In this document: piece by piece, positions 49,801 to 61,872 of the stretch | Position numbering within the stretch: position 1 is the first letter of the stretch | How the letters are laid out: the number at the start of each line of letters is the position of its first letter | Assembly: GCA_036320915.1 (NCBI GenBank) | Contig: JAXBDG010000013.1 | Location: 744,001-808,000 of the forward strand | Direction of reading: 5' to 3' | DNA from: Linnemannia elongata | Lineage: Eukaryota; Mortierellomycota; Mortierellomycetes; Mortierellales; Mortierellaceae | Length of the DNA stretch: 64,000 bases | Position numbers and translations under genes: made by a program | The notes under the pieces: model-generated | The model's database searches: none | Seen by the model: the letters and a program-made list of their open reading frames with translations, nothing else | Told to the model about the DNA's origin: nothing

Positions 49801-52369
49801 CTCCTTGTGTTCGTTGAACTAATAATTGATATTGTGCATTGTACTGAACATTAGGACGGCGCCTTTCAACACTGACGAGATGGGAAAAATGTACGTTACA
49901 ATCCTGCGTAGCGATGGTGAAGTCGAGCTTATTCGCATCCATGTTATGATGGAGGTAGCTACCGTGTTCATCGTTTTGAACAAGGAGGAGGGTCGCTGGC
50001 CATATCGCATCGACAACCGTTCTTCGTGGGACATCGCCTTCAGCCAGCATGTAAGTAGCATCGGCTTTGTGTATATTTATATTGAGTTGTAGTCATCTGA
50101 GCTCAACTCATTCTAACTCTTATTTCTTCCAACACTCTTTGATCTATCAGAGCAACATTCGTAGCGACTCTGCAACAGCATCGACGGCTTCGTTCTCGAG
50201 CTCCGCCGCCAAGACTTACAAGCTTAAAGCAGGCGAGACGATGGCATACTCCTGGGATCTGCCTCATATGAAGGAGAAGACGTTGGTTTTGAATGTCAAC
50301 GGTCGTGAGCGCGAAGTGAGTTTGCAGGAGATCGGATCCTTGGTCCCCTTCAAGTTCCCTGCTGGCGATACCAATGGCATTCTCGCTATTGATGTCATTG
50401 CCGAGGGCCCCACGCAGGTCTTGGTGCTCGCAGATTACGACTCAAAGCAGAGTTTGTTCAAGCAACGATCGTCGAGTCAATTGACGGTCAGTGACAGGAG
50501 CGATGACGGCAAGGATATCTCCAAGGATGGCTTTGAGGTCATTGATGTCGACGCCGTGGTCACATTCACCTTTCAGGTCCGACTTGAGTGCATTGGTATC
50601 TCTGTCCTAAACCAGCGGATGCAGGAGTTGATCTACCTGTCGATGACGGGTCTCGAGATGCGATACACGGACTCGAATATGTACCAGTCTGTCAATATGT
50701 TGGTGAAGTGGCTCCAGATTGACAACCAGCTGTACGGAGGATCAAGTCCGATTATCCTTTGCCCGACGCAGACCCCCAAGGACGGCAAGGACTCGGCCGC
50801 TCACCCAACCTTGCACAGTGCCCTGGTGCGAGCTAAGGACGAAACTCACGGGGTTGTTTATTTCAAATACTTCTCGGCGTTGGTTCAGGAGTTGACTGTG
50901 GCGATGGACGAGGACTTTTTGTACACTCTTCTCGAGTTCTCAAAGTTCAATGTGCCAGGATGGACCGAGGACCCAAGCAAGGTTCAGCTGTGCGACGAGA
51001 GTCTCGATCTTCCAGAGCCTAATGCCACTGAGGGCGAGAGTCAGCTGTTCTTTGAGGTGCTCCATCTGCACCCCATGAAGGTCAACCTGTCCTTCATGCG
51101 ATCGGACCGCGTCAACATCGAGGAGGCCCAACAGAAAACCTCGAGCCACAACCCCATTATGTACGTCTTTAACGTACTCACCATGGCCATCGGAAATATC
51201 GATGTAAGTCTTCAATTTGTTTACTGCGTCTGCATTGGGTGCAATGTGCTTTGCCAACTACTCAGTACGACGTTCTAATCCTATATCAACTTGACGATTA
51301 CTTCTAGGCTGCACCGATTACACTCAACGCGTTGTTCCTGGAGAACGTTCGTGCGAGCGGACCGGTGTTGGTGGATCTTTTGCAGAGACATTACAGCCAG
51401 GACTTCTTCTATCAGCTTCACATGATTGTCGGATCGATCGAGTTCTTGGGTAATCCTGTCGGTCTTTTTAACAATCTCAGTTCAGGAGTGGTCGACTTTT
51501 TCTATGAACCCTACCAAGGATTCATTATGGCAGACCGCCCACAAGAGATTGGTCTGGGTATTGCTCGCGGTACTTCGTCGCTGCTCAAGAAGACAGTCTT
51601 TGGATTCTCGGACAGTCTTGCCAAGATTTCTGGATCGGTTGGAAAGGGTCTCTCGGCCGCCACCATGGACAAGACCTTCCAGGAGCGACGACGCATGGGC
51701 AGCCAGCGCAACGCACCCAAGCACGCGCTTTCGGGATTGTCTCAGGGAGCGTCGTCATTGGCCAAGGGTGTTGTCAGTGGAGTGACCGGTATTGTCGAGC
51801 AACCCTTGCAGGGTGCCCAGAGCGGAGGCGTCGAAGGATTCTTCAAGGGAGTCGGCAAGGGTCTTGTCGGTGCTGTGACCAAGCCCTTGGTCGGAGTGTT
51901 TGACTTTACGACCAACGTGACATCCGGTATCCGCAACACTACAACCGTCTTTGATAAGGACCAGAAGCGCAAGCGCATCCCTCGTCACGTCCCCAAGAAC
52001 GGCATCTTGACCCTTTACGATAAGTCTGAGGCCGTTGGCCAGTTCTGGCTCAAGCAGATCGATAGCGGACGATACTTTTACGATGACTACATTGCTCATT
52101 TGGTTCTCAAGGGTGACAACATGGTCGCGATGCTGACGTCCAAGCGGATCATGGTCTTCCGGGCCGAGAGTCTGAAGGTTGAATGGCAGTTGGAGTTCTC
52201 TGAGATCCAGGCGATTGCGCCCTTCCCGCGTGGTATCTCGATCACTAGTCGACGCGACCGACAGGAGAACTTTATTCCGATCTTTGAGCAGAGCTCACTC
52301 CAATGGTTCAGCAGCAAGATTGAGGAGAAAGTCAGTCAGTTCAACGCCGAGCTCAAGCCCTTGGAATAA
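40891..52369 (+). CDS. VPS13: Bridge-like lipid transfer protein Vps13
   Basis: Large rod that moves phospholipids at membrane contact sites and acts in endosomal and mitochondrial homeostasis. Exons: 40891-40987, 41159-41236, 41376-41488, 41612-41711, 41858-41976, 42138-42242, 42364-42681, 42775-43173, 43274-43707, 43804-44118, 44216-44822, 44937-47528, 47620-48141, 48234-49114, 49204-49755, 49855-50050, 50151-51203, 51308-52369; 3180 aa (yeast 3144). The chorein start is [18 protein letters not shown], followed by [15 protein letters not shown] and [15 protein letters not shown]. The VAB/SHR-binding region lies around exons 14-17. The C-terminus has the ATG2-C-like helices ([40 protein letters not shown]) and a PH-like domain ([20 protein letters not shown]). 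Small exons crowd the 5' end, whereas one exon is 2592 nt. All phases agree. It is tail-to-tail with ACC1. Confidence 0.96.
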
Positions 52370-52651
52370 TTGCAAGATCGTAGAGGAAGGAGGAAGATCA
52401 TTAGATAGCAGTTTCACCGAAAAATACATGTTTCCAGTTATCCCTCAATGTGCGTTTGAAACCTGACAATGGTATCTTTCAAGAAGGGCGCGATGGGTAA
52501 AGGGGTTTTTGTTGTTGTTGATTCTTCTTCTTTTTATTGATATTAAAATTACATGGTTGTGGTTGTTGTTTTTGTTGTTATTCTTCTAATGGGACAAATG
52601 GGGAGGATGGAGTTGGTATGTCGGACAGAGGGGATAGGGAGAGGGTTGCAT
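52370..52651. other. Convergent VPS13/ACC1 3' spacer
   Basis: 282 bp rich in TTGTTGTTG triplets (about 52505-52580). No gene is seen. Confidence 0.5.
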
Positions 52652-55600
52652 TTAAACGGTCATGGTGGCAAACTTTGCGAGGATGTCCTGCTTCTCTTGG
52701 TCAGAGAGGCTCTGGAGGATACGGTCAAAGCCCTCGACAACACCAGCGCGGTCAGAGGTGTACATGCGAACGACCTCCTCAGCAGTACCGGCAGCAGTCA
52801 ACTCCTGGATCAAGGCATCGACCTTACGGGACTGGCCCTCGAACCACTCAAGAACAACACGGTCCTCGTGCTCCCAGATCTGGGTAAGCTCAGCCTCGGA
52901 GGCGTGGACTGTGTCGCGGCCGAACCAGGCCTTGAGAGTGGCGGTCTGGTCGTCGCGGGTCTGGGTCTTCGAGGCGATGGTCATGCGGCGGCGGATGTAC
53001 TCCTCGGCGAGTCTTCTGCGGACGCGCCAGTAGAAGTAGCGACGGGCATTGGTCCAGTCGAGCGACTCGCGGATGGTGCCCTTGGCCTTCATGCGGCCGG
53101 CGGTATCGTGGAGATCAGCAAACTGGATGGCGAGCTGCTGGTAGACAGGGAGGAGCTCCTGCTCGCGCTCGGTGAGCTTGGTCTTGATGGCCTCGCGGTC
53201 GGCGCCGGCGAGGTCGGGCTTCTCGTACTGAGCCTTGAGGTCGCGGTACTTGTCGTCGAGACGCTCCATGGTGGCCAACAACTGGGCCTTGCGGAACTTG
53301 ATCTCGACAATACCCTCGGGCTCGAGGACTCCGGCACGGGAGCGCTTGTCGGCGTACATCTCCATCATGTTCTCGTTGATGGTTGGGTCAACGACGACCC
53401 AGGCACCTCCACGGAGCTCTCCGTTGGGGACGACGTAGACGAAGACGGGCTGCTTGTAGGACGAGAGGGCATCGACAATGAACGATCCGTACTTGAGGAT
53501 CTCGTTGTACATGTCACGCTGACCACCTGAGAATCCACGCCAGTTGGCAAAGATCATCAAGGGCAGCTGCTCTCCCTTGTTGAAGTCGTTGATGGCCTGG
53601 GCAGTCTTGTAGGCAGAGTTGGGGTACCAAACGTTACCGGCCTCCATCAAGACCTGCTCGACAGAGTCGCCGTTGGCGGGATCGGCGGGGATGATGTGCT
53701 CGACAGAGCGGGTCTCGACAGCAATGACTCCCATGGGGACACCACCCAAACGAGCGCGACCAACAACAACAGTGCGGGCCCAACCGGTCAAGGTCTCGGT
53801 GAAAGAACCCTTGTCAAAGAAACCGGTCTGGAAGGCAGCACCTTCCTCTTCAGCATCCTTACCGCCAATCAACCAACGAGGGTCGTAGACGGCACCCTTG
53901 GGGGGCAAGTAGTCGATATCACGATCCCAAGTATCGTTACTGACGGTGATGGGGACGGGGGCGTTCTTACGCTCGGGGATGTACGACAACCAGTTGACGA
54001 TCTTGCCAATACCCTCATAATCGTTCTGGGCGGTTAAGTGCGAGACTCCGTTCTTGTACATAATCTGGGTACCTCCGAGCTGCAAGTTTGAGGTGTAGAC
54101 GTCGCGACCGAGCAACTTGTTCAAGGCGGGAGCACCGGTCAAGATGATGGGCTGGCCCTCATTCTGAATAGTACGCTGACCCAAGCGGACCAAGTAAGCA
54201 CCAATACCTATTTCAATCATTGAGAATAAAACACAATTGACATTAGTAAATAATCGTGGTAAACAGAACTCTATGCGAGTAATGAATGAACAAGAAGGGT
54301 GAGCTTACCGACAGAGCGGCAGGTAACCAAGGTGATGGTAAAGATATCATCGTAGGCACGGGAGGTCTCTCCGGCAATCAAACCAGATCCACGCAAGTTC
54401 TCCACACCAAGACCATCGACGGCACCAATGACATCGGTAATCTTGTGGCGGGTCTCGCCATCCTCAACAACGGTCTCGGTCAAGACAGACTTCTTGCCCG
54501 AGCGCTCCTCCTGAGCCTCCAACTGCTTCAGGCCAGCATCGGTGAGGTAAATGTACTTGAATCCCTTGGAGGGGTTCGAGGCATCGTTCCAGCACGAGTT
54601 GAAGAGACCAATGACCTCCGAGGCAAGACCGATTCTGGCTCCAGAGTTGGCAGAGAGGTATACACGGGGGATACCCAACTTTCTGGCGAGCTCCGAGGCC
54701 TTGTAGAAGACCAAGTCCTCCTCGGGTCCGAATGATCCAATGTTGTAGGTAATATCGTTGGCAATCACAATGATCTGGCGGCCCTCGGGGTACTCAGGAG
54801 TGCGGAGGGTGAAAATCCAGGCGACCATACCGCAGTTGTTCGAGCCGGCCTCACGGACAACCTGCTGCAACTGCTGCTTCTCATCCAAAACCAACTCGCG
54901 CATCTCCAAGACCTGGTTGGGGGCTTTGAGCGAGGGGTTGACCTTGACCGCATGGTTCCACTGGGCACGAACGGCCTGACGGAAGAGCTCGCCAAAGTCG
55001 TAGACGTAGGTGGTGCCCATCAAGTGAGCCTTGTAACGTCTGGGCTGAAGCCATTCCTTGGTAGGGTAGGGCTGATTGACGGGCAAGAGGTGGAAGGGAC
55101 CGGTGGGGCCGACGGACTTGAAGATGGCGCCCTTGTCGGTCTGGATCTCGCGGTAGGTGTCGACGTTCAAGACGTAGCCTGAGACGTTGGAGATGATAAA
55201 GCGGAGGGGGATGGGGTCAGCGGCATCGTTCTTGGACTGGACGTTGAAGCGGATCTCGGCACCAGTGACGCGGAGGCGCCAGAGGCGCTTGCCGTGGCGG
55301 TCAATGAAACCCTTAAGGGCAGACTCGACCTCAGTGGCATCCAACTGGAAGGTTGGGATGAAGTTGATGAACAAGTGGTTGCAGTCGGACTGCTTGTAGG
55401 TGGCACCGACAATCTCGAGGGCATCTAAAATGTCGTTCAACAGACGGTCAGTCTCCGAGATCAAGTAATCGGCAGTACGGACGCTCGAACGCAGGCGACC
55501 AGGGCGAACCAAAGCGCAGACGAAGAAGCGGCAGTCCGAGACGTTCTCCTTTCCAACGGCGTAGTAGACGTGGACCTGACGGTTGTCGATGAAGCAGGGC

Positions 55601-58600
55601 TTGATGTCAAAGTTGGAGAGACGCGACAACTCGAGACGGTAGGCCATGGCGGGCTCGATGTGACGGATGGTCTGGTCCTCAGCATAGTTGTTGCGCTCAC
55701 GGAAGGTAAAGTACGAGGGGTAGTTGCCCTGACGGAAGATCAAGAAGGTCATGCGACGGATACCGTGCGAGCGGAGGTGCTCGGACTGACCCTTGACGAT
55801 GGGGCTCAAGAGGTTCAGCCAGTAGTCGTCATCGTTGGGGTGGATCGACTCGGACTTCAAGACAACGTTCAAGACGTTGTTGTGGACGCTGGTGGCCTGG
55901 ACATGGGCCAAGTGCTTGTTGGACTTGACGGTGGGGAAGAAGTCCAAGACAGACTGGAAGCGACCCTCGAGCTCCTTGATGTCGCGGACGGCGAGGATAC
56001 CACCGGTACGGACGGGCTCGGGATCGGCCTTGTTGATCAAGTAGCTCATGTCACTGACACTGGCAACACGGTTGGGGCCACCCTCGGAGGACTTGTTGGG
56101 GGTGTTGAGCAAGAACTTCCAGGTGATCAAGAGGGGGTTGTGCTCCATGTGGTAGTTGATATCCAAGATCTCGTAGGCATGGTAGGCACGACGGCAGTAC
56201 ACCTCAAAGGCAGCAAGGCGGACGTGGGCCGACTCGTGGTAGAAGAAGTTGGGCAAGACATCAAAAACAGTGTAGGTAGTATCGACCAACTCCTTGAGGT
56301 TGTCGTAGTTGGGCATACGGGCCTCATGGTCACCACCATAGATCTCCTCAGTGACACTGGAGCGGAGAATTTTCTCCATTTGGGCTTGACGCTCCTCGAA
56401 CGAGGGCAACTGAACGTGGATCAGCAGCTCCCTGGCCTTCAACGAGACCTTGGAAGTCAAGCGACCGTTCAGCTCGGCCAACTTCTTGAGAATGGGCGAG
56501 AAGAACTTGTCGAGGGCTCCACCAGACGAAGTGGGCTTGATCTGGTCGAGGAGAGACAAGACCAAGTTGTTTTTGGCAGTGACACGAGAGTGCGAGAGAG
56601 CAATATTGATGACCTTCTCGACATCGTCCTTATATTGGTCACGGATGGCCAAGATGGTCTCCTCCTCGCGAGCAGAGTCATCAAAGAGTGACTCGACCTC
56701 GTGGTACTTGGTCAAGTAGTGGGCGATGAAGGTCCAGGAGTGGGTCTTAAGACCGGTCTGGTACTCCTGGATGATGGTGGTCAAAGGAGCAACCGAGGCG
56801 AGGAAGGAGGAGACATCAGCGGGCTTGGAGAAGTTGGCGCGGCAGTGGGCGTCGATCAAGGCCTGGAGGGTGCGGGCAGGAAAGTGTTCGTGGTTCTTCA
56901 TCGACTGGTCGACCTCCTGGTGAAGCGAAATTTCCAGCTTGGGAGGGATTCTATTGTTGGATAATAATAAAAGTAAGTTAGAACAAGACAGACAGAGAAA
57001 CACAGACCGACTCCTCCCCGCTATTGACAATCCGACTCTATGAGAAATGAATCCCGCTCGTGTGAGTTGGATTGCGCCGCCATAATGTTGTTGTCAATAT
57101 TTACCTTCCGCTCAGGGCTGCAAAGACCTCGTTGAACTCCAAGTAAGGGAGTTCGGGGGTCTGGAGAACCTCAAAGATTTCCTTCAAGGTGGGCTGGACC
57201 AAAGCCTGGTTGTCGTATCCGTCCATAGCGTTATCGAGGATTAATCTCAACTCGCGGTAACGCTGGTGGGGCTTGGCTCCGTGGATCGTGGGCTGACCCA
57301 TGGGAGGGAGCTGACCCTCGAAGGGCTTGGCGTGCTTCACACGGGAGGGGTCGTCCAAGGAGAGGATACCGATGATATCACCGGCATCCAAGGTGGTGCC
57401 GGGCTGCTTGATGAATTGGACAATACCATCCTCGGTGGCAATCAAGGGCATGTACATCTTCATGACCTCAATCTCAGCGTAAGCCTGGGACGCCTTGACG
57501 TGATCGCCAGACTCGACCAAGAAGCGGACCAATTTTCCGGGGGAGGGGGAACGGAGCTGAGTGGGGTCGTTCTCCTTCTCGAGCAAACAGGTCTTTCCGT
57601 CGACCATCAAACGGGTGGCCTGGACCTCCTCCAGAGAGTAGGTGGTGTGGGCCTTGCCGTCCAAAAGAACCAAGAGACCACCGTCAGTCAAGGGGCGGAC
57701 GGAGATGGAGATCATGGATCCGTTGAGGTACATAGTGTAGGAGTTGGGGCCGGAGCGGGTGGCGGTGAAGTTGTAGCGAACACCGTCGTAGATGAAATCG
57801 AGCTGGTTGACGGAGCGAAGAACATCCTTGCTAGGGATTTGACCCTTTTCCAACGACTTCTTGTACTCCTTGAGGCAGTTCTCCGAGATGGTGTGAGCCC
57901 TGTTGACGGCACCGCACATAACGGCCAACATGGTCTCGGGACGCTCGGCGGTCAGGTTGTTGGAGATCAAGCTGTCGAGCCAGCCAGTGTTGATAGTGTT
58001 CTCCTCGAACTCCTGAGTCTCCAAAAGGCGAATGAGATATTCGACGGTGGTGCGGAAGTCACCACGAATCGACAGCTCCTTGAGGGCGACGACCATGTTC
58101 TTTCTCGACTGACCACGATCCTGACCGTAGGCGAAGATATGTCCGAATTGCGAGTCGGCAAACTCGTGGAGACCACCAGCAGAGCTGACCGAGAAGTAAC
58201 CCCAGACGTTAGTCGAGGATCTGAAGTTGAGATCATGCATCATTCCGCTCGAGGGTTTGAAGCCGGCATCGGGGTTTTCGGCGGTGATACGGACGGCGAT
58301 AACGTGACCCTTGGGGGCAGGCTTGCGCTGGGTCTCGAACGAGACCTGCTGGGCAAACTCAAAGTCGATCTCGGAGGTCCCGCTGGGCTGAAGACCATAG
58401 AGGACACGGATGTCCTTGATGCGGTTCAGGGGCAGACCCATGGCAATCTGGAGCTGGGCAGCGGGCAGGTTGACTCCAGAGACAATCTCGGTGGTGGGAT
58501 GCTCGACCTGAAGACGGGGGTTCAACTCCAAGAAGAAGTAGGTGTCGGTGGCGTGGGAGTACAAGTACTCGACGGTACCGGCAGAGACGTAACCGACCAA

Positions 58601-60925
58601 CTTGGCAAGACGGACAGCAGCCTTCTCCATCGCCTCGAAGGTGTCGGGTTTGGCGATGGTGACAGGAGCCTCCTCAATAATCTTTTGGTGGCGACGCTGG
58701 ACGGAACAATCGCGACCAAAGAGCGAGATGGCATGTCCGTACTGATCGGCCAAGAGCTGGACCTCCAAGTGGCGAGCGTTTCCGGCCAGCTTCATGATGA
58801 AGACGGGGGAACCGGGGACCTCACCAAGGACCTGGTGGAAAGCCTGGGCAAACTTCTCGGGGTCCTCGACCTTGCGAATACCCTTTCCTCCGCCTCCCTC
58901 GGAGGCTTTGATCATGATGGGGAAGCCAATGGCGTGAGCCTTCTTGAGACCGTCCTCAGCATCGGTGACACAGGCGGCCTGGTAGGCGTCTTCGGGGACG
59001 GTCACGAAGCCGTTGGGGTCCATCTCAGTCTCAGTGATACCGGTACCGGACCAGCCCATGGTAGGGACATCGGCGGACTGGGCGACGATGGTAGAGGAGA
59101 TCTTGTCACCGAGGGAGCGCATGGCGGAGCCCGGGGGACCGATGAAGATGATCTTTTGAGGGCTGTCGCGGAGGGACTCAGGCAGCTTGGGGTTCTCGGA
59201 GGCATGTCCCCTATTAATTGTTATGAGGTAGTGTGTAATCTCATTTAGCAAGGATGATCGTTATCTGTTTGTTGCTTTAACTTGTCGCTCTTCGCGGGCA
59301 CAGGGCCTCCGGGAGAAGAATCCATGACAAAGACGATGATGATAACGTTGATAGTAGTAGAAGTAGGAGTAGTGGCAAAACAACGACAGATTGAACAAAA
59401 GGAAACAATCAAGGTCTCAATGGTAGTAGTGTGACTGTGTGCGGTGTCGGTGTCGGTTGTCGGTGCAAGTATCGAATGTAATAAAAATCATTTCGACTCC
59501 CCACCTCCTCACCCCTCCTCTGCCCTCCCTCTTTCTCCCCAGCAAAAATATTTTTTTTTGGGGGAGGAACAGCAGAGGAGCAAAGGACAAGAAGAAGGAG
59601 CAAAGGGAAGGGGAAGGGGAAGGGGAAGGGGGATGGATCCAAGACATGGTTACTATTTTCCACACTGTGAACTTATTATACTCACAATATGCCCATTGAG
59701 CACACTGAGTACACATTGAAAACCCACTTGTCATTGCCAATTGCCAATTGCCACTAATATCTTGTACCGGTTATAAACACTGATAGAGGCTGATACATCA
59801 CTGATCAATCACATTCAACCAACCCTTTTTTTCTCTTTCTCTCTCTCTCTTTCTCTCTCTCTATTTTGTCCTCATCCTTGTGCCCTCTTGTCACTTCATT
59901 ACTAAGAGACATCAGTAACACCTCCCTTGCTCCTGTGCCTGTGTTGAATTTTGTATCCGTGCCCATTCCAATGCCACTCGTTCCTTGTCCTTTGTCCCAT
60001 TCTCTTTGCCCCAAAAGATCAGTTTGCTGGTTACTCTAGTAGTCGTTATGTTGCCTTTGTTGTCGTAGTGGTCTAAATATCCTCATGCCTCTGAAATACA
60101 TGAAATTATCCCGTCCAGCTGTTTTGTCAAATCTGATCCCAATCCCACCAAAAATACATTCAATCGAAAAAGAAAGCCCAAAAAAAGAAACAAATCAAAA
60201 AAAAAAGAAAAAACTTACCATCCGGCCCAGACGGCATGAACTCCGGTGCGCTCGGCAATATCGACGATGAGGTCAACATTAGCGTAGTTGTTGTTGTTGG
60301 AGCCTCCTGGTACCTCAACATACTGATCAGCCATGCGGATATATTCGGCGTTCACCTTGAGATCCTCAGGTGTAGCCATGACAGTGAACTGGATCGCGCG
60401 CTCGTCGCCAAAGGTCTCGTAAGCCCACTTGCGGACGGAGCGAATCTCCTTGACGGCGGCAATACCGTTGTTGGCGATCAGGATCTTTGTGATCACACTG
60501 TGTCCTCCATGTTGGCTGACGAAATCATGGACGGCGCCAGCAGGGGCCTTGTCTAATGCGTTTCCGCCTATTAGAAAAGAGAAATACAAAAAGAAAAGGG
60601 GAAGAAATGGACACAGGAAGAAATTATCATGCAAAGTTGTTGTCGTTAGTAGTGGAAAAAACACAAGAGCTTTGGCAAACGTGTCTGTAATGTTCAATTG
60701 CTGTTTGTCATCATCCATCTCTCTTCTTTTTCCGTTCTTTTTGTCGCTCGTGGTCTTTTTTTTTTTTTTTGTTACTTTTGCTCAACTGAAATTTTTCAGA
60801 TCTTATATTCTATTCTCCCACGATGTTAACAACCTGCTGTCCGACACACAGGACAAAGGCGACAACTCAATTGAGAATGGTGGATACAACAACTTACCGA
60901 TGAAGGATTGTACGTTGCTGGTCAT
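52652..60925 (-). CDS. ACC1: Acetyl-CoA carboxylase, multidomain
   Basis: Makes malonyl-CoA from acetyl-CoA, bicarbonate and ATP, the committed step of fatty-acid synthesis; cytosolic, biotin-dependent. Exons: 60925-60898, 60567-60219, 59210-57105, 56950-54309, 54207-52652; 2226 aa (yeast 2233). The biotin carboxylase comes first ([23 protein letters not shown] loop [28 protein letters not shown]), then the biotin carrier EVMKM with Lys about 710 (codon 57458-57460), a central regulatory region, and both carboxyltransferase lobes ([54 protein letters not shown]). In the central region, [11 protein letters not shown] (Ser about 1125) resembles the Snf1/AMPK site around yeast Ser1157. Exon 1 encodes only nine full codons; intron 2 is 1008 nt. 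Codon use is strongly C-biased, suggesting high expression. No organellar presequence is visible. Confidence 0.96.
59605..59632 (+). repeat. (GGGGAA)n G-rich array in ACC1 intron 2
   Basis: Five consecutive runs of 3-5 G separated by AA (59605-59632), a G-quadruplex-type motif on the plus strand, which is the non-transcribed-sequence complement of the ACC1 pre-mRNA. It lies within the 1008-nt intron 2 (59211-60218). Confidence 0.8.
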
Positions 60926-61839
60926 GATGGGATATTGATCTGCTCGCTTGCTTTAAGGTGAGAGTGGATATGTATACGTGTGAGGAAGTTGCAGGTTGCT
61001 GGTCCAAGCGGGAATAGGTTATTATAGAGAGATGTGAGATATGGACGAGTGTGAATAGAAAGGTTGATGGTGGTGGATACAGACGAGAGAAGGGAGATAT
61101 GCAGAAAGAAAGTAGAAGAATAACAAACAACAGGAAGAAGAAGAAAAAGTACAACAGAATGAGGGATTGCAATGCAAGAAGAGGAAGAAGAACGCGGATA
61201 TGAGGAGGAAGAAGAAGAGGTGAAGAAGAACAAATGTAGAGAGAGGGGGGTGTTGGGGAGGAAGAAGAAGAACAAGAAGTGGTGAAGGAGAAGGAGAAGA
61301 AGAAGAAGAGAAGGAGAAGAAGGAAAGGAGGAGAAAAAGAGGGCGGAAGGGATTTAAAAATGTTCGAAGAAAAAGTAAAGGCGGGGTGACAACTGAATAC
61401 TGAATAGAGAGAGAGAGAGAGAGAAAGAGTGAATTGGGTGCAAGATATGAGAAGAGCAGTCTCACAACCTGGGGATGATGATTGAAGGGTGGGGGTGTGG
61501 ACAAGCGCGGACAAAAGACCAGAAGGCCAAAGTTGCTGTGGCTTGGATCCGAAATAAAGAAGAAAGAAAGAGAGAGGACATAATATCCCAAAGACACCCA
61601 ACAAAAAACCAGGGACCGTGCTGATTGGCCGGTGGTGGATATGCTTCCCTTTCTTTGCGGGTTCCCCCTTCTGGCGACCCATTGGCCATGATCCCAAGAT
61701 CACATAGCAACGGGGTAGTATTGGTTCAGGATCCATCACTCCCACACTCACTCTTGCTCAGATGAAAAGTCTGGTTCCTTCCTTGTCTTTTGTGCGCCTC
61801 TATTAACTCTTGTTGAACGATTCTTCGTTTCTTAAAAGG

Positions 61840-61872
<33 letters not shown>

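Noticed and set aside
57266..59248. 660-codon open frame antisense to ACC1 (also 55570-56691 and 52553-53530 on the plus strand)
   Set aside because: These lie exactly antisense to a strongly codon-biased gene; the lack of TTA, CTA and TCA codons in ACC1 removes stops from the opposite frame. The translations are Gly/Val/Leu/Asp-rich with no domain.
60894..61751. 285-codon Ser/Leu/Pro-rich minus-strand frame overlapping the ACC1 start
   Set aside because: It is the C/T-rich ACC1 leader read in another frame; it has no domain and overlaps exon 1 out of phase.
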